Origin: RPQJ01 sp963754125
Lineage (GTDB): Bacteria; Pseudomonadota; Gammaproteobacteria; Steroidobacterales; Steroidobacteraceae
Assembly (NCBI GenBank): GCA_963754125.1
Contig: CAVWEX010000002.1
Location: forward strand, 496,001-560,000
DNA: 64,000 nt
Direction: 5' to 3'
The position numbers and the translations under genes were made by a program. The notes below the pieces were generated by a model. It was not told the DNA's origin, ran no database searches, and worked only from the letters and a program-made list of their open reading frames with translations. Shown in pieces: positions 27,387 through 36,005 of this stretch (its first letter is position 1; each line of letters begins with the position of its first letter).

Positions 27387-28193
27387 ATGGTGCGGTGGGT
27401 CTTCGCGCTCTGGATGCCCGCCGCGCTCGTGTTGCTCGCGGGCTGCGCGACCCCCTCGCAGCGAGTGGACGCACTGGTCGATCGGAACGGCTGGAATCGA
27501 ATCGTGGTGACTGGCGCGGATTTCCGCCACGTCGTTCTGGTCAACGGGATTGTCGACGCCGCCCGTCCGCTGCACGTCTATATCGAGGGCGACGGAAGCC
27601 CGTACCTCGACCGTTGGACCATCGCGCCTGATCCGACGCCGCGGCGCCCCGTCATGCTCGAGCTCATGACGCTCGATGCAGCGCCCGCCGTCTACGTCGG
27701 TCGGCCGTGCTATTTCGGGCTGGCGAGGGATCCACCCTGTACAGGACTCGACTGGACCCTGGGTCGATTCAGCGAGCCCGTCGTCGAGAGCATGGCCGAG
27801 GCCATCGAGCAGCTGCGCCGGGAGCGCGGCCATCGGTACGTGGAACTGTATGGACACAGCGGGGGCGGGACGCTGGCGGCACTGCTGGCGGCGCGCGTGC
27901 CCGGCGTCGTACGTATCGTCACGCTGGCAGGAAATCTCGATCCGGATGCGTGGGCGCGACACCATGGCTACTCCCCGCTGAGCGGTTCCCTGAATCCGGC
28001 GCGTCGCGGCCCGTTGCCGGATTCCGTCGAGCAACTGCACCTCGCGGGAGCGCGCGACGACTCCGTGCCCGCATGGATGATCTCGCAGGCAGCGCCACGA
28101 CTCGGGGCCGTCGCGGTGGAGGTGGTACCCGGAGTCGCCCACTCGTGCTGCTGGTCCGCGCGCTGGAGTCTGCTGCTCAGCGAGATTCGCTGA
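27387..28193 (+). CDS. Lipoprotein alpha/beta hydrolase
   Basis: ATG 27387 is chosen because it opens directly onto a signal peptide ending in LLAGC, a lipobox. A TTG at 27348 overlaps the ppkA stop but would add an arginine-rich leader. The 268-residue product has an elbow GHSGGG (Ser near 161), with VYVGRPCYF upstream and VAHSCCW near the end supplying a possible His. It is probably a periplasmic or outer-membrane-facing lipid- or ester-cleaving enzyme. It is the last gene of the T6SS string on this strand. It may be an accessory factor or an unrelated lipase. Confidence 0.65.
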   Translation: MVRWVFALWMPAALVLLAGCATPSQRVDALVDRNGWNRIVVTGADFRHVVLVNGIVDAARPLHVYIEGDGSPYLDRWTIAPDPTPRRPVMLELMTLDAAPAVYVGRPCYFGLARDPPCTGLDWTLGRFSEPVVESMAEAIEQLRRERGHRYVELYGHSGGGTLAALLAARVPGVVRIVTLAGNLDPDAWARHHGYSPLSGSLNPARRGPLPDSVEQLHLAGARDDSVPAWMISQAAPRLGAVAVEVVPGVAHSCCWSARWSLLLSEIR

Positions 28194-28261
28194 AGGCCTG
28201 TGCTCGCGCCGGGGCACCGGCAGCAGGTGACAGCCGGAGGATCCGGCGGCCCGCTGTCGGC

Positions 28262-28289
28262 TTGTGGCGGCATCATCGGAGGGTATAGT
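28262..28289 (+). promoter_or_regulatory. Sigma-70-like promoter upstream of the caspase-like gene
   Basis: TTGTGG (28262-28267) and TATAGT (28284-28289) are separated by 16 bp. They lie about 50 bp before the start codon at 28339. The -10 box is close to consensus and stands out in GC-rich DNA. This suggests the caspase-like gene has its own transcription unit apart from the T6SS genes. Confidence 0.5.
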
Positions 28290-28313
28290 CTCGCCACGTA
28301 AATAAGACCTATT

Positions 28314-28322
28314 ACGCAGTCA
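28314..28322 (+). promoter_or_regulatory. Shared ACGCAGTCA motif, copy 1
   Basis: ACGCAGTCA lies 16 bp before the ATG at 28339, within the predicted 5' untranslated region. The same 9-mer occurs 20 bp before the next gene, at 30848-30856. It could be a common operator, an RNA-binding site or a leader element. It is short enough that chance is not excluded. Confidence 0.3.
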
Positions 28323-28338
28323 GGAAAGGAGCGTTCCG

Positions 28339-30801
28339 ATGCTGGTCCAGACACCGCTGGCCCCCCGGACGAGCCGCTCGCGCCTCGCCGCCTTCCTCGC
28401 CACGACCACCCTGACCGCTTTCGCAGGAGCCGGTTCGGTCGGGTATCCCGCTCACGCTCAAACATCGGCCATCCCCCAGGATCCTAGCCGCCTGCTCGTC
28501 GTGGACTGCCTGCTGCCCGGGCAGGTGCGAAAACTCGGCGGACAGATGACTTACTTGAGTCCCCGCCGGGCGGTCAAGACGACCGCGGTCGATTGCGAGG
28601 TCCGTGGCGGCGAGTACGTTTCCTATGACCGCGCAAACTATGCGACGGCCTTGCAGGTGTGGCTGCCGCAGGCGGAAGGCGGGGACCCTCAGGCCCAGGT
28701 CTACGTCGGCGAGATCTTCGAGAAGGGTCTGGGCCGGCCGGCTGACTACGCCGAGGCGGCCCGATGGTACGAGAAAGCCGCCGCGCAGAATCATGCCCGT
28801 GGCCAGATGAACCTGGCCTATTTCTACGAACAGGGTCTCGGCGTCGAGAAGGACCCGCTGAAGGCCCTGAACCTCTATCGCCAGGCGTCCGGCATCAGCG
28901 ACGACAGTCTCGTCCTCGCATCCGAAGTGACCGAAGTGCGCACCGAGATGCAGCGCACGATCGACGGCCTCACCGACCAGCTCGAGGCGAGGAACTCCGA
29001 GGTCCTGGCGCTCAAGGCCGACCTGGATGCGAGCCAGTCGACTCTGGTCGCCCAGCGTTCGTCGCTGGCCCGTGCACAAGGCGAGACGCGCGCGCTGCAG
29101 CAGCAGGTTGCGCAGTTGCGCAGCCAGGCCGTGGTCGATCCGGCACGCGTCGCCGACCTGCAGCGGCTCGAGCGCGAGCTGCAGGCGCGCGAGCAGCGGC
29201 TCCTGCAGGAGGAGCGGTCGGTGGCGAGCCTCGAGGCCGATACCGCCTCGATGCGTTCCAGGCTGGCGGACCAGATGCGCGACGCGGCCGAGCAGGACCT
29301 CGCGCTGCGCAGCGAACTCGCGCAGGCCACCCAGACCCGCGACGAGTTGCAGCAGAAACTGGTGCAGACGCAGAGGCAGCTGCTGGCCACCGAGCAGCAG
29401 TCCACGAAGCTCAAGGCTGCGCTCGCCGGCGAGCAGGCGAAGATCGCGGCCGATCGCGAGGCGCAGGCCCGGCAGGCGCCGCCGGCGTCGACGGTTGCCG
29501 CCGACGAGCAACGCAGGAAAGCCACCGCCGAGATCGCGGCACGTGAGGCGAGTCTTGCGCAGCAACAGTCGCAGATCGCGAAACTGCTGGAACAGCAGCG
29601 GAGCTACACCGCCGAGTTGACCCGGCTCCGGTCCGAACTGGCGGCCCGGAACCAGAGCCAGGGGCAGTCGCAGGCCCAGGTGGTGGCCGCCCGCTCGGAA
29701 CTCGCCAGCACGCAGCGGCGCCTGGTCGAAACCCAGCAGCGCGTGTCGGACCTCACTGCGCAGCTCGAGGCGGAGCGCAGCAGCATCGCGAGCGACCGCG
29801 ACCAGATCAACCGTCGCGCTGCCTCCGCGACGTCCGCCCAGCAGGCGGAGGTTGACAGGCTTCGCAAGGAACTTTCCGTCCGCGAGGCCGAATTCGGCAA
29901 GCAGCAGTCGCTGATTGCCGCGTTGCAGGCCGAGTCCAAGGCGTACCAACAGCAGGTGCAGCGGCTGCAGTCGCTGCCGGTTGAGCGCGTCGCGATGCGA
30001 AGCACGGCCAAGTCGGCCACGGCAGGCCTGTCCGCGAGCAAGGTGCCGAAGGAGCTGCGCATCGGCAAGTACTACGCGCTCGTGATCGGAAACAATCGCT
30101 ATGCGAATCTCCCGAACCTGGAAAGTGCCGTGCCGGACGCGCAGGCGGTCGACGAGCTGCTGCGGACCCGCTACGGCTTCAGGACCCGGGTGCTGCTCAA
30201 CGCGACGCGCGCGCAGATCCTCTCGGCGCTCAACGAGTACCGCGGCATCCTGGGCGGCGAGGACAGCCTGCTCATCTACTACGCCGGACACGGGGAACTC
30301 GACACGCAGAACCTGCGGGGCTACTGGCTGCCGGTTGATGCGCAACGCGACGAGAACACCGAGTGGATCTCCGACCAGCAGGTCACGTCCCAGATCGAGA
30401 CCATGTCGGCCCGGCATGTCCTCGTGGTGGCGGACTCCTGCTATTCGGGGGCCATGACGCGTAGCAGCGGGGTCGTGCTGCGCGGCGCCGGATCGACCGA
30501 TGAGGAGATCAAGCGGCTCACCCGCCTCGCCAAGGTGCCGTCCCGGACGGTGCTCACGTCCGGCGGGCTGCAGCCTGTGCTCGATGCGGGCGGCGGCGGA
30601 CACAGCATCTTCGCGCGGGCGTTCCTCGAGGTGCTGCGCTCCAACGACAAGGTCCTCGAGGGGACGTCGCTCTACAACCTGCTGTTCGACGAGGTGCGGC
30701 GGTCTGCCGCGCGTTACGAAGTGGAGCAGAGCCCGAGGTACTCGGCGCTTGCGGACGCGGGTCACCGCAATGGCGAGTTCCTGTTCATACCTGCGGCTTG
30801 A
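28339..30801 (+). CDS. Caspase-family (C14) peptidase with SEL1 repeats and long coiled coil, secreted
   Basis: This 820-residue protein starts at ATG 28339 after AGGAAAGGAG. A cleavable signal peptide ends near AHA-Q (about residue 40). SEL1/TPR-like repeats lie at about 115-185 (ADYAEAARWYEKAAAQNHA), and a coiled coil occupies about 195-560. A C14 caspase-fold domain (about 570-815) has the catalytic pair His651 (YYAGHGE) and Cys701 (ADSCYSG). Bacterial caspase-like proteins cleave after basic or acidic residues in stress, defence or cell-death pathways. This one appears exported, which is unusual for a death effector. Its partner may be the beta-barrel encoded next. Confidence 0.85.
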   Translation: MLVQTPLAPRTSRSRLAAFLATTTLTAFAGAGSVGYPAHAQTSAIPQDPSRLLVVDCLLPGQVRKLGGQMTYLSPRRAVKTTAVDCEVRGGEYVSYDRANYATALQVWLPQAEGGDPQAQVYVGEIFEKGLGRPADYAEAARWYEKAAAQNHARGQMNLAYFYEQGLGVEKDPLKALNLYRQASGISDDSLVLASEVTEVRTEMQRTIDGLTDQLEARNSEVLALKADLDASQSTLVAQRSSLARAQGETRALQQQVAQLRSQAVVDPARVADLQRLERELQAREQRLLQEERSVASLEADTASMRSRLADQMRDAAEQDLALRSELAQATQTRDELQQKLVQTQRQLLATEQQSTKLKAALAGEQAKIAADREAQARQAPPASTVAADEQRRKATAEIAAREASLAQQQSQIAKLLEQQRSYTAELTRLRSELAARNQSQGQSQAQVVAARSELASTQRRLVETQQRVSDLTAQLEAERSSIASDRDQINRRAASATSAQQAEVDRLRKELSVREAEFGKQQSLIAALQAESKAYQQQVQRLQSLPVERVAMRSTAKSATAGLSASKVPKELRIGKYYALVIGNNRYANLPNLESAVPDAQAVDELLRTRYGFRTRVLLNATRAQILSALNEYRGILGGEDSLLIYYAGHGELDTQNLRGYWLPVDAQRDENTEWISDQQVTSQIETMSARHVLVVADSCYSGAMTRSSGVVLRGAGSTDEEIKRLTRLAKVPSRTVLTSGGLQPVLDAGGGGHSIFARAFLEVLRSNDKVLEGTSLYNLLFDEVRRSAARYEVEQSPRYSALADAGHRNGEFLFIPAA

Positions 30802-30847
30802 GTCCGGTCGGCGGTGCGGGACCCGGTGCGGCTTGATGGAAAAAATA

Positions 30848-30856
30848 ACGCAGTCA
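30848..30856 (+). promoter_or_regulatory. Shared ACGCAGTCA motif, copy 2
   Basis: This second ACGCAGTCA lies 20 bp before ATG 30877, just after an A-rich run (GGAAAAAATA). It matches the copy before the caspase-like gene, also close to the start codon. The two genes may share a regulator that acts on DNA or mRNA. Confidence 0.3.
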
Positions 30857-30876
30857 TATCTCAGGGAGACAGCGAC

Positions 30877-32316
30877 ATGAGTTGGTGCAATCGTGGGCGA
30901 CACCGTCGCCGGTCGGATCTTGCCCCGGCAGTGGGTTCGGGGTTGCTTCTCGCGGTCGTAATGCTTGCGCCGCAGCCGGGTGCAGCGCAATCGAGCGAAC
31001 AGCCATTGAACGACAACCAGTTGTCGGCCGATGCGGCAATCCGGAGTGTTTGCCCGAGGCTGCGCACGCTGGTCGTGAGCGGGGGCGCGACGGACGCCGA
31101 GTCCGACCTGTTCGTCCGGTGCAATCGCGTGCTGAATGCGAGCGGCGGCGTGGAATCGCAATCGCCGGCGCTGCAGGCGCTCACGGCGGAGGAAGCGAAT
31201 GCAGCCCGCACGAACACCATCGAGTTCGGTACGGCGAGCAGGACGAGCATCGTCGGCCGGCTGGCCACCCTTCGCAATGCCGGTGGGGGTGCAACCCTGG
31301 CATCACTGGAGCGTCCCGGCCAGATGAGCTTTTCGTCGACGGGTGGTGCGAGCGGCGACGAAGCGTCGTTCTCCGACGGTCGGCTCGGGGTCTACCTGCA
31401 GGGTACCTTCGGCACGGGAGACAAGGATCGCACGCGGTTCGAGGCGGGCTACGACATAGACACGTTCGGTCTGGCCGGTGGGGTCGACTACCGCTTCACG
31501 GACTCGCTGGTGGCTGGCGCTGCACTCGCCTATTCGGAGGCCGAGTCCGAATTCACCCGCGACTCGACGGGCACGGCGATCGACGGGGACTTCGATTCGG
31601 ACGGGATCTCGTTCTCGCTGTACGGCTCATGGTACGGCGAACGTTCGTACGTGGACCTGATCGCCTCCTACGGGGACGTGGACTTCGAGTCGAACCGCAG
31701 CATCGTCTACACGGTCGAGGCCATTCCCGGGATGGTCGGAGACGTCGTCCTGCCGCCAACGGACGCCGTGAATCGCGTCGCCCGGGGCAAGACCAGTGGC
31801 GATACACTGTCCGTCGGACTCGGTGCAGGCATGAACTTCGGCCGCGGTGCATGGACCTTCGGCCCGCTGGCCGCAATCAACTACCTCGACCTCAGTGTCG
31901 ACGGGTTCTCCGAGAGCGGTGCCGACGAGTTGAACCTGCTGTACGGCGATCAGAGCGCCGAATCGCTTCAGCTTCAGTTCGGCCTGAACCTTGGCTACAC
32001 CGTGAGCATGTCGCGCGGTGTCGCGGTCCCCTACGCGAGCGTCGTCTTCATCAGCGAGCAGAAGAACGACCAGGATTCTTTTCGGCTGCGCTACCTGTCG
32101 GACCCCTGTGCGAGGGCCGATTCGGGTGTCACGAGCTGCTCGTTCTTCGACGTCACATCCGACGATCCGGATACGAGCTTCCTGCGATGGAGCATCGGGC
32201 TGTCCGCCGTCCTGGCCAACGACTTCTCCGGCTTCCTCGACTACACGTCGATTTCGAGCCTGGACTCGATCAGCTATGGCGAGCTGACCGTTGGGGTGCG
32301 CTACCAGTTCCGCTGA
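30877..32316 (+). CDS. Autotransporter-type outer-membrane beta-barrel protein
   Basis: ATG 30877, with GGGAGAC upstream, starts a 479-residue protein; the longer frame upstream lacks a ribosome site. A twin-basic signal peptide ends at GAAQ-S (about residue 37). Residues 40-160 form a small helical passenger with two cysteines. From about 170 onward, alternating strands (GVYLQGTFGTGDKDRT, FSLYGSWYGERSYVDLIASYGD, FGPLAAINYLDLSV) form an autotransporter beta domain. It ends in VGVRYQFR, close to the usual aromatic C-terminal signature. It lies 75 bp after the caspase-like gene and shares its leader motif, suggesting a functional pair at the cell envelope. Confidence 0.82.
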   Translation: MSWCNRGRHRRRSDLAPAVGSGLLLAVVMLAPQPGAAQSSEQPLNDNQLSADAAIRSVCPRLRTLVVSGGATDAESDLFVRCNRVLNASGGVESQSPALQALTAEEANAARTNTIEFGTASRTSIVGRLATLRNAGGGATLASLERPGQMSFSSTGGASGDEASFSDGRLGVYLQGTFGTGDKDRTRFEAGYDIDTFGLAGGVDYRFTDSLVAGAALAYSEAESEFTRDSTGTAIDGDFDSDGISFSLYGSWYGERSYVDLIASYGDVDFESNRSIVYTVEAIPGMVGDVVLPPTDAVNRVARGKTSGDTLSVGLGAGMNFGRGAWTFGPLAAINYLDLSVDGFSESGADELNLLYGDQSAESLQLQFGLNLGYTVSMSRGVAVPYASVVFISEQKNDQDSFRLRYLSDPCARADSGVTSCSFFDVTSDDPDTSFLRWSIGLSAVLANDFSGFLDYTSISSLDSISYGELTVGVRYQFR

Positions 32317-32348
32317 CGCCGAGCTCAGGTGCACCATGGCCTGAAAAG

Positions 32349-32376
32349 GCACGGGGCCCCTCGCGGGGCCCCGTGC
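32349..32376. terminator. Strong GC hairpin between convergent genes
   Basis: A perfect 12-bp inverted repeat with a TCGC loop (arms 32349-32360 and 32365-32376) lies between the beta-barrel gene ending at 32316 and the minus-strand gene ending at 32402. No T-tract follows on either side. It could still halt RNA polymerase from both directions or protect mRNA ends. Confidence 0.6.
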
Positions 32377-32401
32377 GTATCGAGCTCAGGTCCCCACAGG
32401 C

Positions 32402-33484
32402 TCAGGGACGGATCGCCACCTCGACGCGGCGCGCCTCGGCGAGGTCGCCGCCGCCGGTCGTCACGATCGGCTTGACCATGTCGATCTGCGACTCGGGCAC
32501 GCCGGCCGCCGTCATGGCGTCACGCACGGTCATCGCACGATTCTTGGCGAGTTCCTCGTTGTGGGCCGCGTCGCCGGTCGGATCGTGGAAGCCGGAGACG
32601 GTCGCCACGGCGGTCGGGTTCGCCTTGAGGTATTCGATCACGGACTCGAGCGAGCCCTCACGCGCCACTGGCAGCTCGGACTGGTCCACCTCGAAGTAGA
32701 AATTCGCAAGCGGCAGCGCGGCCGGGGCCGGCAGCGGAGCCGGCTCGACCGCCGGGGCGGGCAGCGGTGCAGGCGTGGGCGTCGGGGCCGGAGCCATGTC
32801 CACGGCCGCCTCCCGCGGGCCCATGCAGCGCGACAGCAGCCACAGTGCGCCGAGTGCAATCAGCAGCGGCAGCAGCCAGCGCCAGATCGAGGACTTCGGG
32901 GCCGGCGGCGGCGGAGGCGCCGCATAGCTCGGCGCGGCCGGCGCCGCGAAGAAGTTCTCGAGGCGCGACAGCGGACCCGGCAGTGCGGCGGCATAGGCGC
33001 TCTTCTGCCCGGTGAGCAGGCTCACGAGCGAGCCGATATTGAGGTTGCCGCTCTTCACGGCCTTGCCGAGCATCGACAGCACCAGCGGCGCGGCGAAGCT
33101 GAGCATGGACGAAGCCGACGACGGCTTGACGCCGGAATAGCCCGCGAGCGAACCACCGAGGCTGCCGAGGTTGTTGCCGAAAAGCCCGGAGAGGAGCTTG
33201 CCGCCCAGCGCCATCATCGGCGAGGACGCCGCGCCGGGCGAGAGCAGGCTGGCGACGTTGCCGAGCAGGCTGCCGTCGTTGGCCGGATCGCGGACGAGGT
33301 TGAACAGCGTCGAGGCAAACGCGGAATCGCTCGAGCGATTCGCCAGGCTGCTGAGCAGCACCGGGAAGACCGCGCTCATCCCCTTGGACACGGCGGGTTC
33401 CGAGTCGCCGAGCATGGATGCGGCCTTGCCGATCAGCTCCGGCGTGAGCAGGCTGCTGAGGCCTGAAAGAAGATTGTCTGACAT
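32402..33484 (-). CDS. DUF937-OmpA fusion protein
   Basis: The 360-residue protein starts at ATG 33484. Residues 1-165 are a DUF937 (YidB-like) domain of serine- and leucine-rich helices (LLSGLSSLLTPELIGKAASML). A proline-rich stretch and one membrane helix (SIWRWLLPLLIALGALWLL, about 200-218) follow. A second proline-alanine linker leads to an OmpA-like domain (about 255-360) with AVATVSGFHDPTGD and EEL-KNRAMTVRDAM. It should be anchored in the inner membrane with the OmpA part gripping peptidoglycan. The role of DUF937 is unknown. The usual OmpA arginine motif is altered (ARRVEVAIRP). Confidence 0.8.
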   Translation of the reverse strand: MSDNLLSGLSSLLTPELIGKAASMLGDSEPAVSKGMSAVFPVLLSSLANRSSDSAFASTLFNLVRDPANDGSLLGNVASLLSPGAASSPMMALGGKLLSGLFGNNLGSLGGSLAGYSGVKPSSASSMLSFAAPLVLSMLGKAVKSGNLNIGSLVSLLTGQKSAYAAALPGPLSRLENFFAAPAAPSYAAPPPPPAPKSSIWRWLLPLLIALGALWLLSRCMGPREAAVDMAPAPTPTPAPLPAPAVEPAPLPAPAALPLANFYFEVDQSELPVAREGSLESVIEYLKANPTAVATVSGFHDPTGDAAHNEELAKNRAMTVRDAMTAAGVPESQIDMVKPIVTTGGGDLAEARRVEVAIRP

Positions 33485-33675
33485 GAATTCGACTCCCTGA
33501 ATTGGATTGCGCTTGGATGGATCCCAGATGGTCGTTTTTCACCTAAACCCGTTAGCCGGGAGGCGACCCCTTGGATTCGCTATTTTCAACATATTCCCGA
33601 CCGGGCGCCAGTTGCCGCGACTCGACGGGCCGGTACACTGCAGCGCCTGCGCCCGCCGTCCACCGAGGCCGTTCG

Positions 33676-34548
33676 ATGAAAGTGACGCTCGCCGCGACCC
33701 AGTTCGCCTGCTCGCCGGATGCTGCCGCGAATCTCGCCAGGGCCGAGCACGCGGTCCGCGAGGCGGCCGGGCGGGGCGCGCAAGTCATTCTGCTGCAAGA
33801 GCTTTTCGAGACCCCGTACTTCTGCAAGGATCACCTCGCGAGCCACTTCGAGCTGGCCCGCCCGGTGGCCGGCAACCCGGTGCTCGAGCGCTTCCGGGGG
33901 CTCGCCCGCGAGCTCGGCGTGGTGCTGCCGTTCAGCTTCTTCGAGCGCGCCCACAATGCCTATTTCAACTCCCTCGCCATGATCGACGCGGACGGCGGGC
34001 TGCTCGGCATTTACCGCAAGTCGCACATCCCGGAGGGGCCGGGCTACCACGAGAAGTACTACTTCTCGCCCGGCGACACGGGCTTCCGCGTCTGGCCCAC
34101 GCGCTACGGCGTGCTCGGCGTCGGCATCTGCTGGGACCAGTGGTTCCCGGAGGCGGCCCGCTGCATGGCGCTGATGGGAGCGGAGGTACTGCTCTATCCG
34201 ACAGCCATCGGTTCCGAGCCGCAGGACGCCGCCCTCGACTCGCGCGATCACTGGCAGCGCTGCATGCAGGGCCACGCCGCCGCGAACCTCATGCCGCTCG
34301 TCGCCTCGAACCGCGTGGGCGTCGAGCGCGGCCAGAAGTACGAGATGACCTTCTATGGCTCCTCGTTCATCGCCGGGCCCACGGGCGAGAAGGTCGTGGA
34401 GGCGGGTCGTGACGGCGAGACCGTCCTCACCGCGTCCTTCGACCTCGACGCTGTCCGAGCGCAGCGCCATGCCTGGGGCGTGTTCCGCGACCGTCGCCCC
34501 GAGCTGTACGCACCCCTGCTGACGCTCGACGGCTCCGGCGAACTCTGA
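33676..34548 (+). CDS. aguB: N-carbamoylputrescine amidase
   Basis: This 290-residue nitrilase-superfamily enzyme starts at ATG 33676. The catalytic triad is Glu42 (LLQELFETPYF), Lys115 (YRKSHIPEGPGYHEKYYF) and Cys152 (GICWDQWFPE). It converts N-carbamoylputrescine to putrescine, CO2 and ammonia in the arginine-agmatine route. The FETPYF and GPGYHEKYYF blocks are specific to the AguB branch. agmatine deiminase (aguA) is not adjacent. The putrescine catabolic genes at 41-53 kb suggest that polyamine flow is important to this organism. Confidence 0.93.
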   Translation: MKVTLAATQFACSPDAAANLARAEHAVREAAGRGAQVILLQELFETPYFCKDHLASHFELARPVAGNPVLERFRGLARELGVVLPFSFFERAHNAYFNSLAMIDADGGLLGIYRKSHIPEGPGYHEKYYFSPGDTGFRVWPTRYGVLGVGICWDQWFPEAARCMALMGAEVLLYPTAIGSEPQDAALDSRDHWQRCMQGHAAANLMPLVASNRVGVERGQKYEMTFYGSSFIAGPTGEKVVEAGRDGETVLTASFDLDAVRAQRHAWGVFRDRRPELYAPLLTLDGSGEL

Positions 34549-34553
34549 CACTC

Positions 34554-36002
34554 GTGACCCTGACGACGTACCCGCACGTCTCGCTCGGCGCGCCCGCGCT
34601 GCGCGGCCCAGTCGCCTGCGTGGACCTCGAGACCACGGGCGGCATGGCCGTGCACCACCGCGTCATCGAAGTCGGCATCGTGCTGCTCGAGGACGGCGAG
34701 GTGGTCGAGTCCTGGAGCAGCCTCGTCAACCCGGGCGTGCGCATCCCGGCAACCATCGAGGCCTTCACCGGCATCAGCAACGAGATGGTCGAGGACGCGC
34801 CGCCCTTCGAGGACCTGCGCCGCGAGCTGCGCCTCCGCCTCGACGGTCGACTGTTCGTCGCGCACAACGCACGCTTCGACTACGGGTTCGTGCGCAACGA
34901 GTTCCGCCGGCTGGGCGAGAAATTCGCCGCCCCGGTGCTGTGCACCGTGCGGTTGTCGCGGCTGCTGTTCCGCGAGCACGCGCGCCACAACCTCGACGCG
35001 CTGATCGAGCGCTACGGACTCGAGTGCGCGCAGCGGCACCGGGCGCTCGGTGACGCCGCCGTGCTGCCGGCACTGCTCGCGGCATTCGAGCACGTCGCCG
35101 GCCGCGAGCGCCTCGAAGAGGCCGCGACGGCGGTGCTCGGTGAAACGCGACTGCCCCCGCACCTGCCGCCCGACCTCGCCGACGACCTGCCTGAGGGCCC
35201 CGGCGTGTACCTGTTCCGCGGCGAGGGCGGTGCGCTGCTGTACGTCGGCAAGAGCCGCAACCTGCGCAGCCGGGTGCTCGAGCACTTTGCGAGCGAGCAC
35301 CGCTCGGGCAAGGAGGCGAAGCTGTCGCGCCAGGTGCGCGGCGTGGAGTGGGTCGAGACGGGCGGCGAACTCGGGGCGCTGCTGCTCGAGTCGCGGCTCG
35401 TGAAGGATCTCGCACCGAGCGCCAACCGGCGACTGCGCAAGCCCGCCGGGCTCGCAGGCGTACGGCTCGAGCCCGTGGATGGCGGGCTCGAGGTTCGCAT
35501 CGAACCGCTCGAGGCGCCGGCCCCGGGCGAGGAGGCGGAGGTGTACGGCCCGTTCCGCACGGAGCGTGACGCCCGGCGCGCGCTCGAAGGCAAGGCGCGC
35601 GAGGCGGGCCTGTGCCTCAAGGCCATGGGCCTCGAGCGCGGCGAGGGATCGTGCTTCGCGCTGCAGCTCGGCCGCTGCCGCGGCGCCTGCGTCGGCCGCG
35701 AGCCGCGCGCGCTGCACGATGCGCGGCTCCGCCTTGCGCTGCTCTCGCTGCGCATGAAGCCTTGGCCGTTCCCGGGCGCGATCGGCATCCGCGAGCCTGG
35801 CGTCGCGGGTGAGGGCAGCGTGCTGCACGTGATCGACCAGTGGCGGCACCTCGGCACCGCCGCGGACGAGGCGGCGGTGGCTGCGTTGCTCGAGCGGGCC
35901 TCCGGCGCGCCCTTCGACCCGGACGGCTATCGCATCGTCGCCCGCTGCCTCGAGCGGACCGCGCCGCGCGACCTCGTGATGCTCTTCGGCGGACGGGCCT
36001 GA
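34554..36002 (+). CDS. DEDDh exonuclease-GIY-YIG (Cho/UvrC-like) fusion nuclease
   Basis: The 482-residue protein starts at GTG 34554, 5 bp after aguB. Residues 15-185 are a DnaQ-like exonuclease with VDLETTGG (Asp and Glu), NARFDYGFV and HRALGDAAV. Residues 205-290 hold a GIY-YIG endonuclease domain (GPGVYLFRGEGGALLYVGKSRNLRSRV). A UvrC-like C-terminal region has a CXXC-like cysteine cluster (LGRCRGACVG). Such fusions are annotated as DNA polymerase III epsilon-like or Cho-like, and are thought to act in nucleotide excision repair. It probably forms an operon with rlmKL and queD. Confidence 0.88.
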   Translation: MTLTTYPHVSLGAPALRGPVACVDLETTGGMAVHHRVIEVGIVLLEDGEVVESWSSLVNPGVRIPATIEAFTGISNEMVEDAPPFEDLRRELRLRLDGRLFVAHNARFDYGFVRNEFRRLGEKFAAPVLCTVRLSRLLFREHARHNLDALIERYGLECAQRHRALGDAAVLPALLAAFEHVAGRERLEEAATAVLGETRLPPHLPPDLADDLPEGPGVYLFRGEGGALLYVGKSRNLRSRVLEHFASEHRSGKEAKLSRQVRGVEWVETGGELGALLLESRLVKDLAPSANRRLRKPAGLAGVRLEPVDGGLEVRIEPLEAPAPGEEAEVYGPFRTERDARRALEGKAREAGLCLKAMGLERGEGSCFALQLGRCRGACVGREPRALHDARLRLALLSLRMKPWPFPGAIGIREPGVAGEGSVLHVIDQWRHLGTAADEAAVAALLERASGAPFDPDGYRIVARCLERTAPRDLVMLFGGRA

Positions 36003-36005
36003 CCC

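Noticed and set aside
28312..31161. Minus-strand open frame of 949 codons opposite the caspase-like gene
   Set aside because: It mirrors the codon bias of the real gene and crosses a promoter and two starts; no homologous features.
33541..33675. Promoter boxes TTGGAT and TATTCC upstream of aguB
   Set aside because: The spacer is only 15 bp and the match is weak, so I did not list it.
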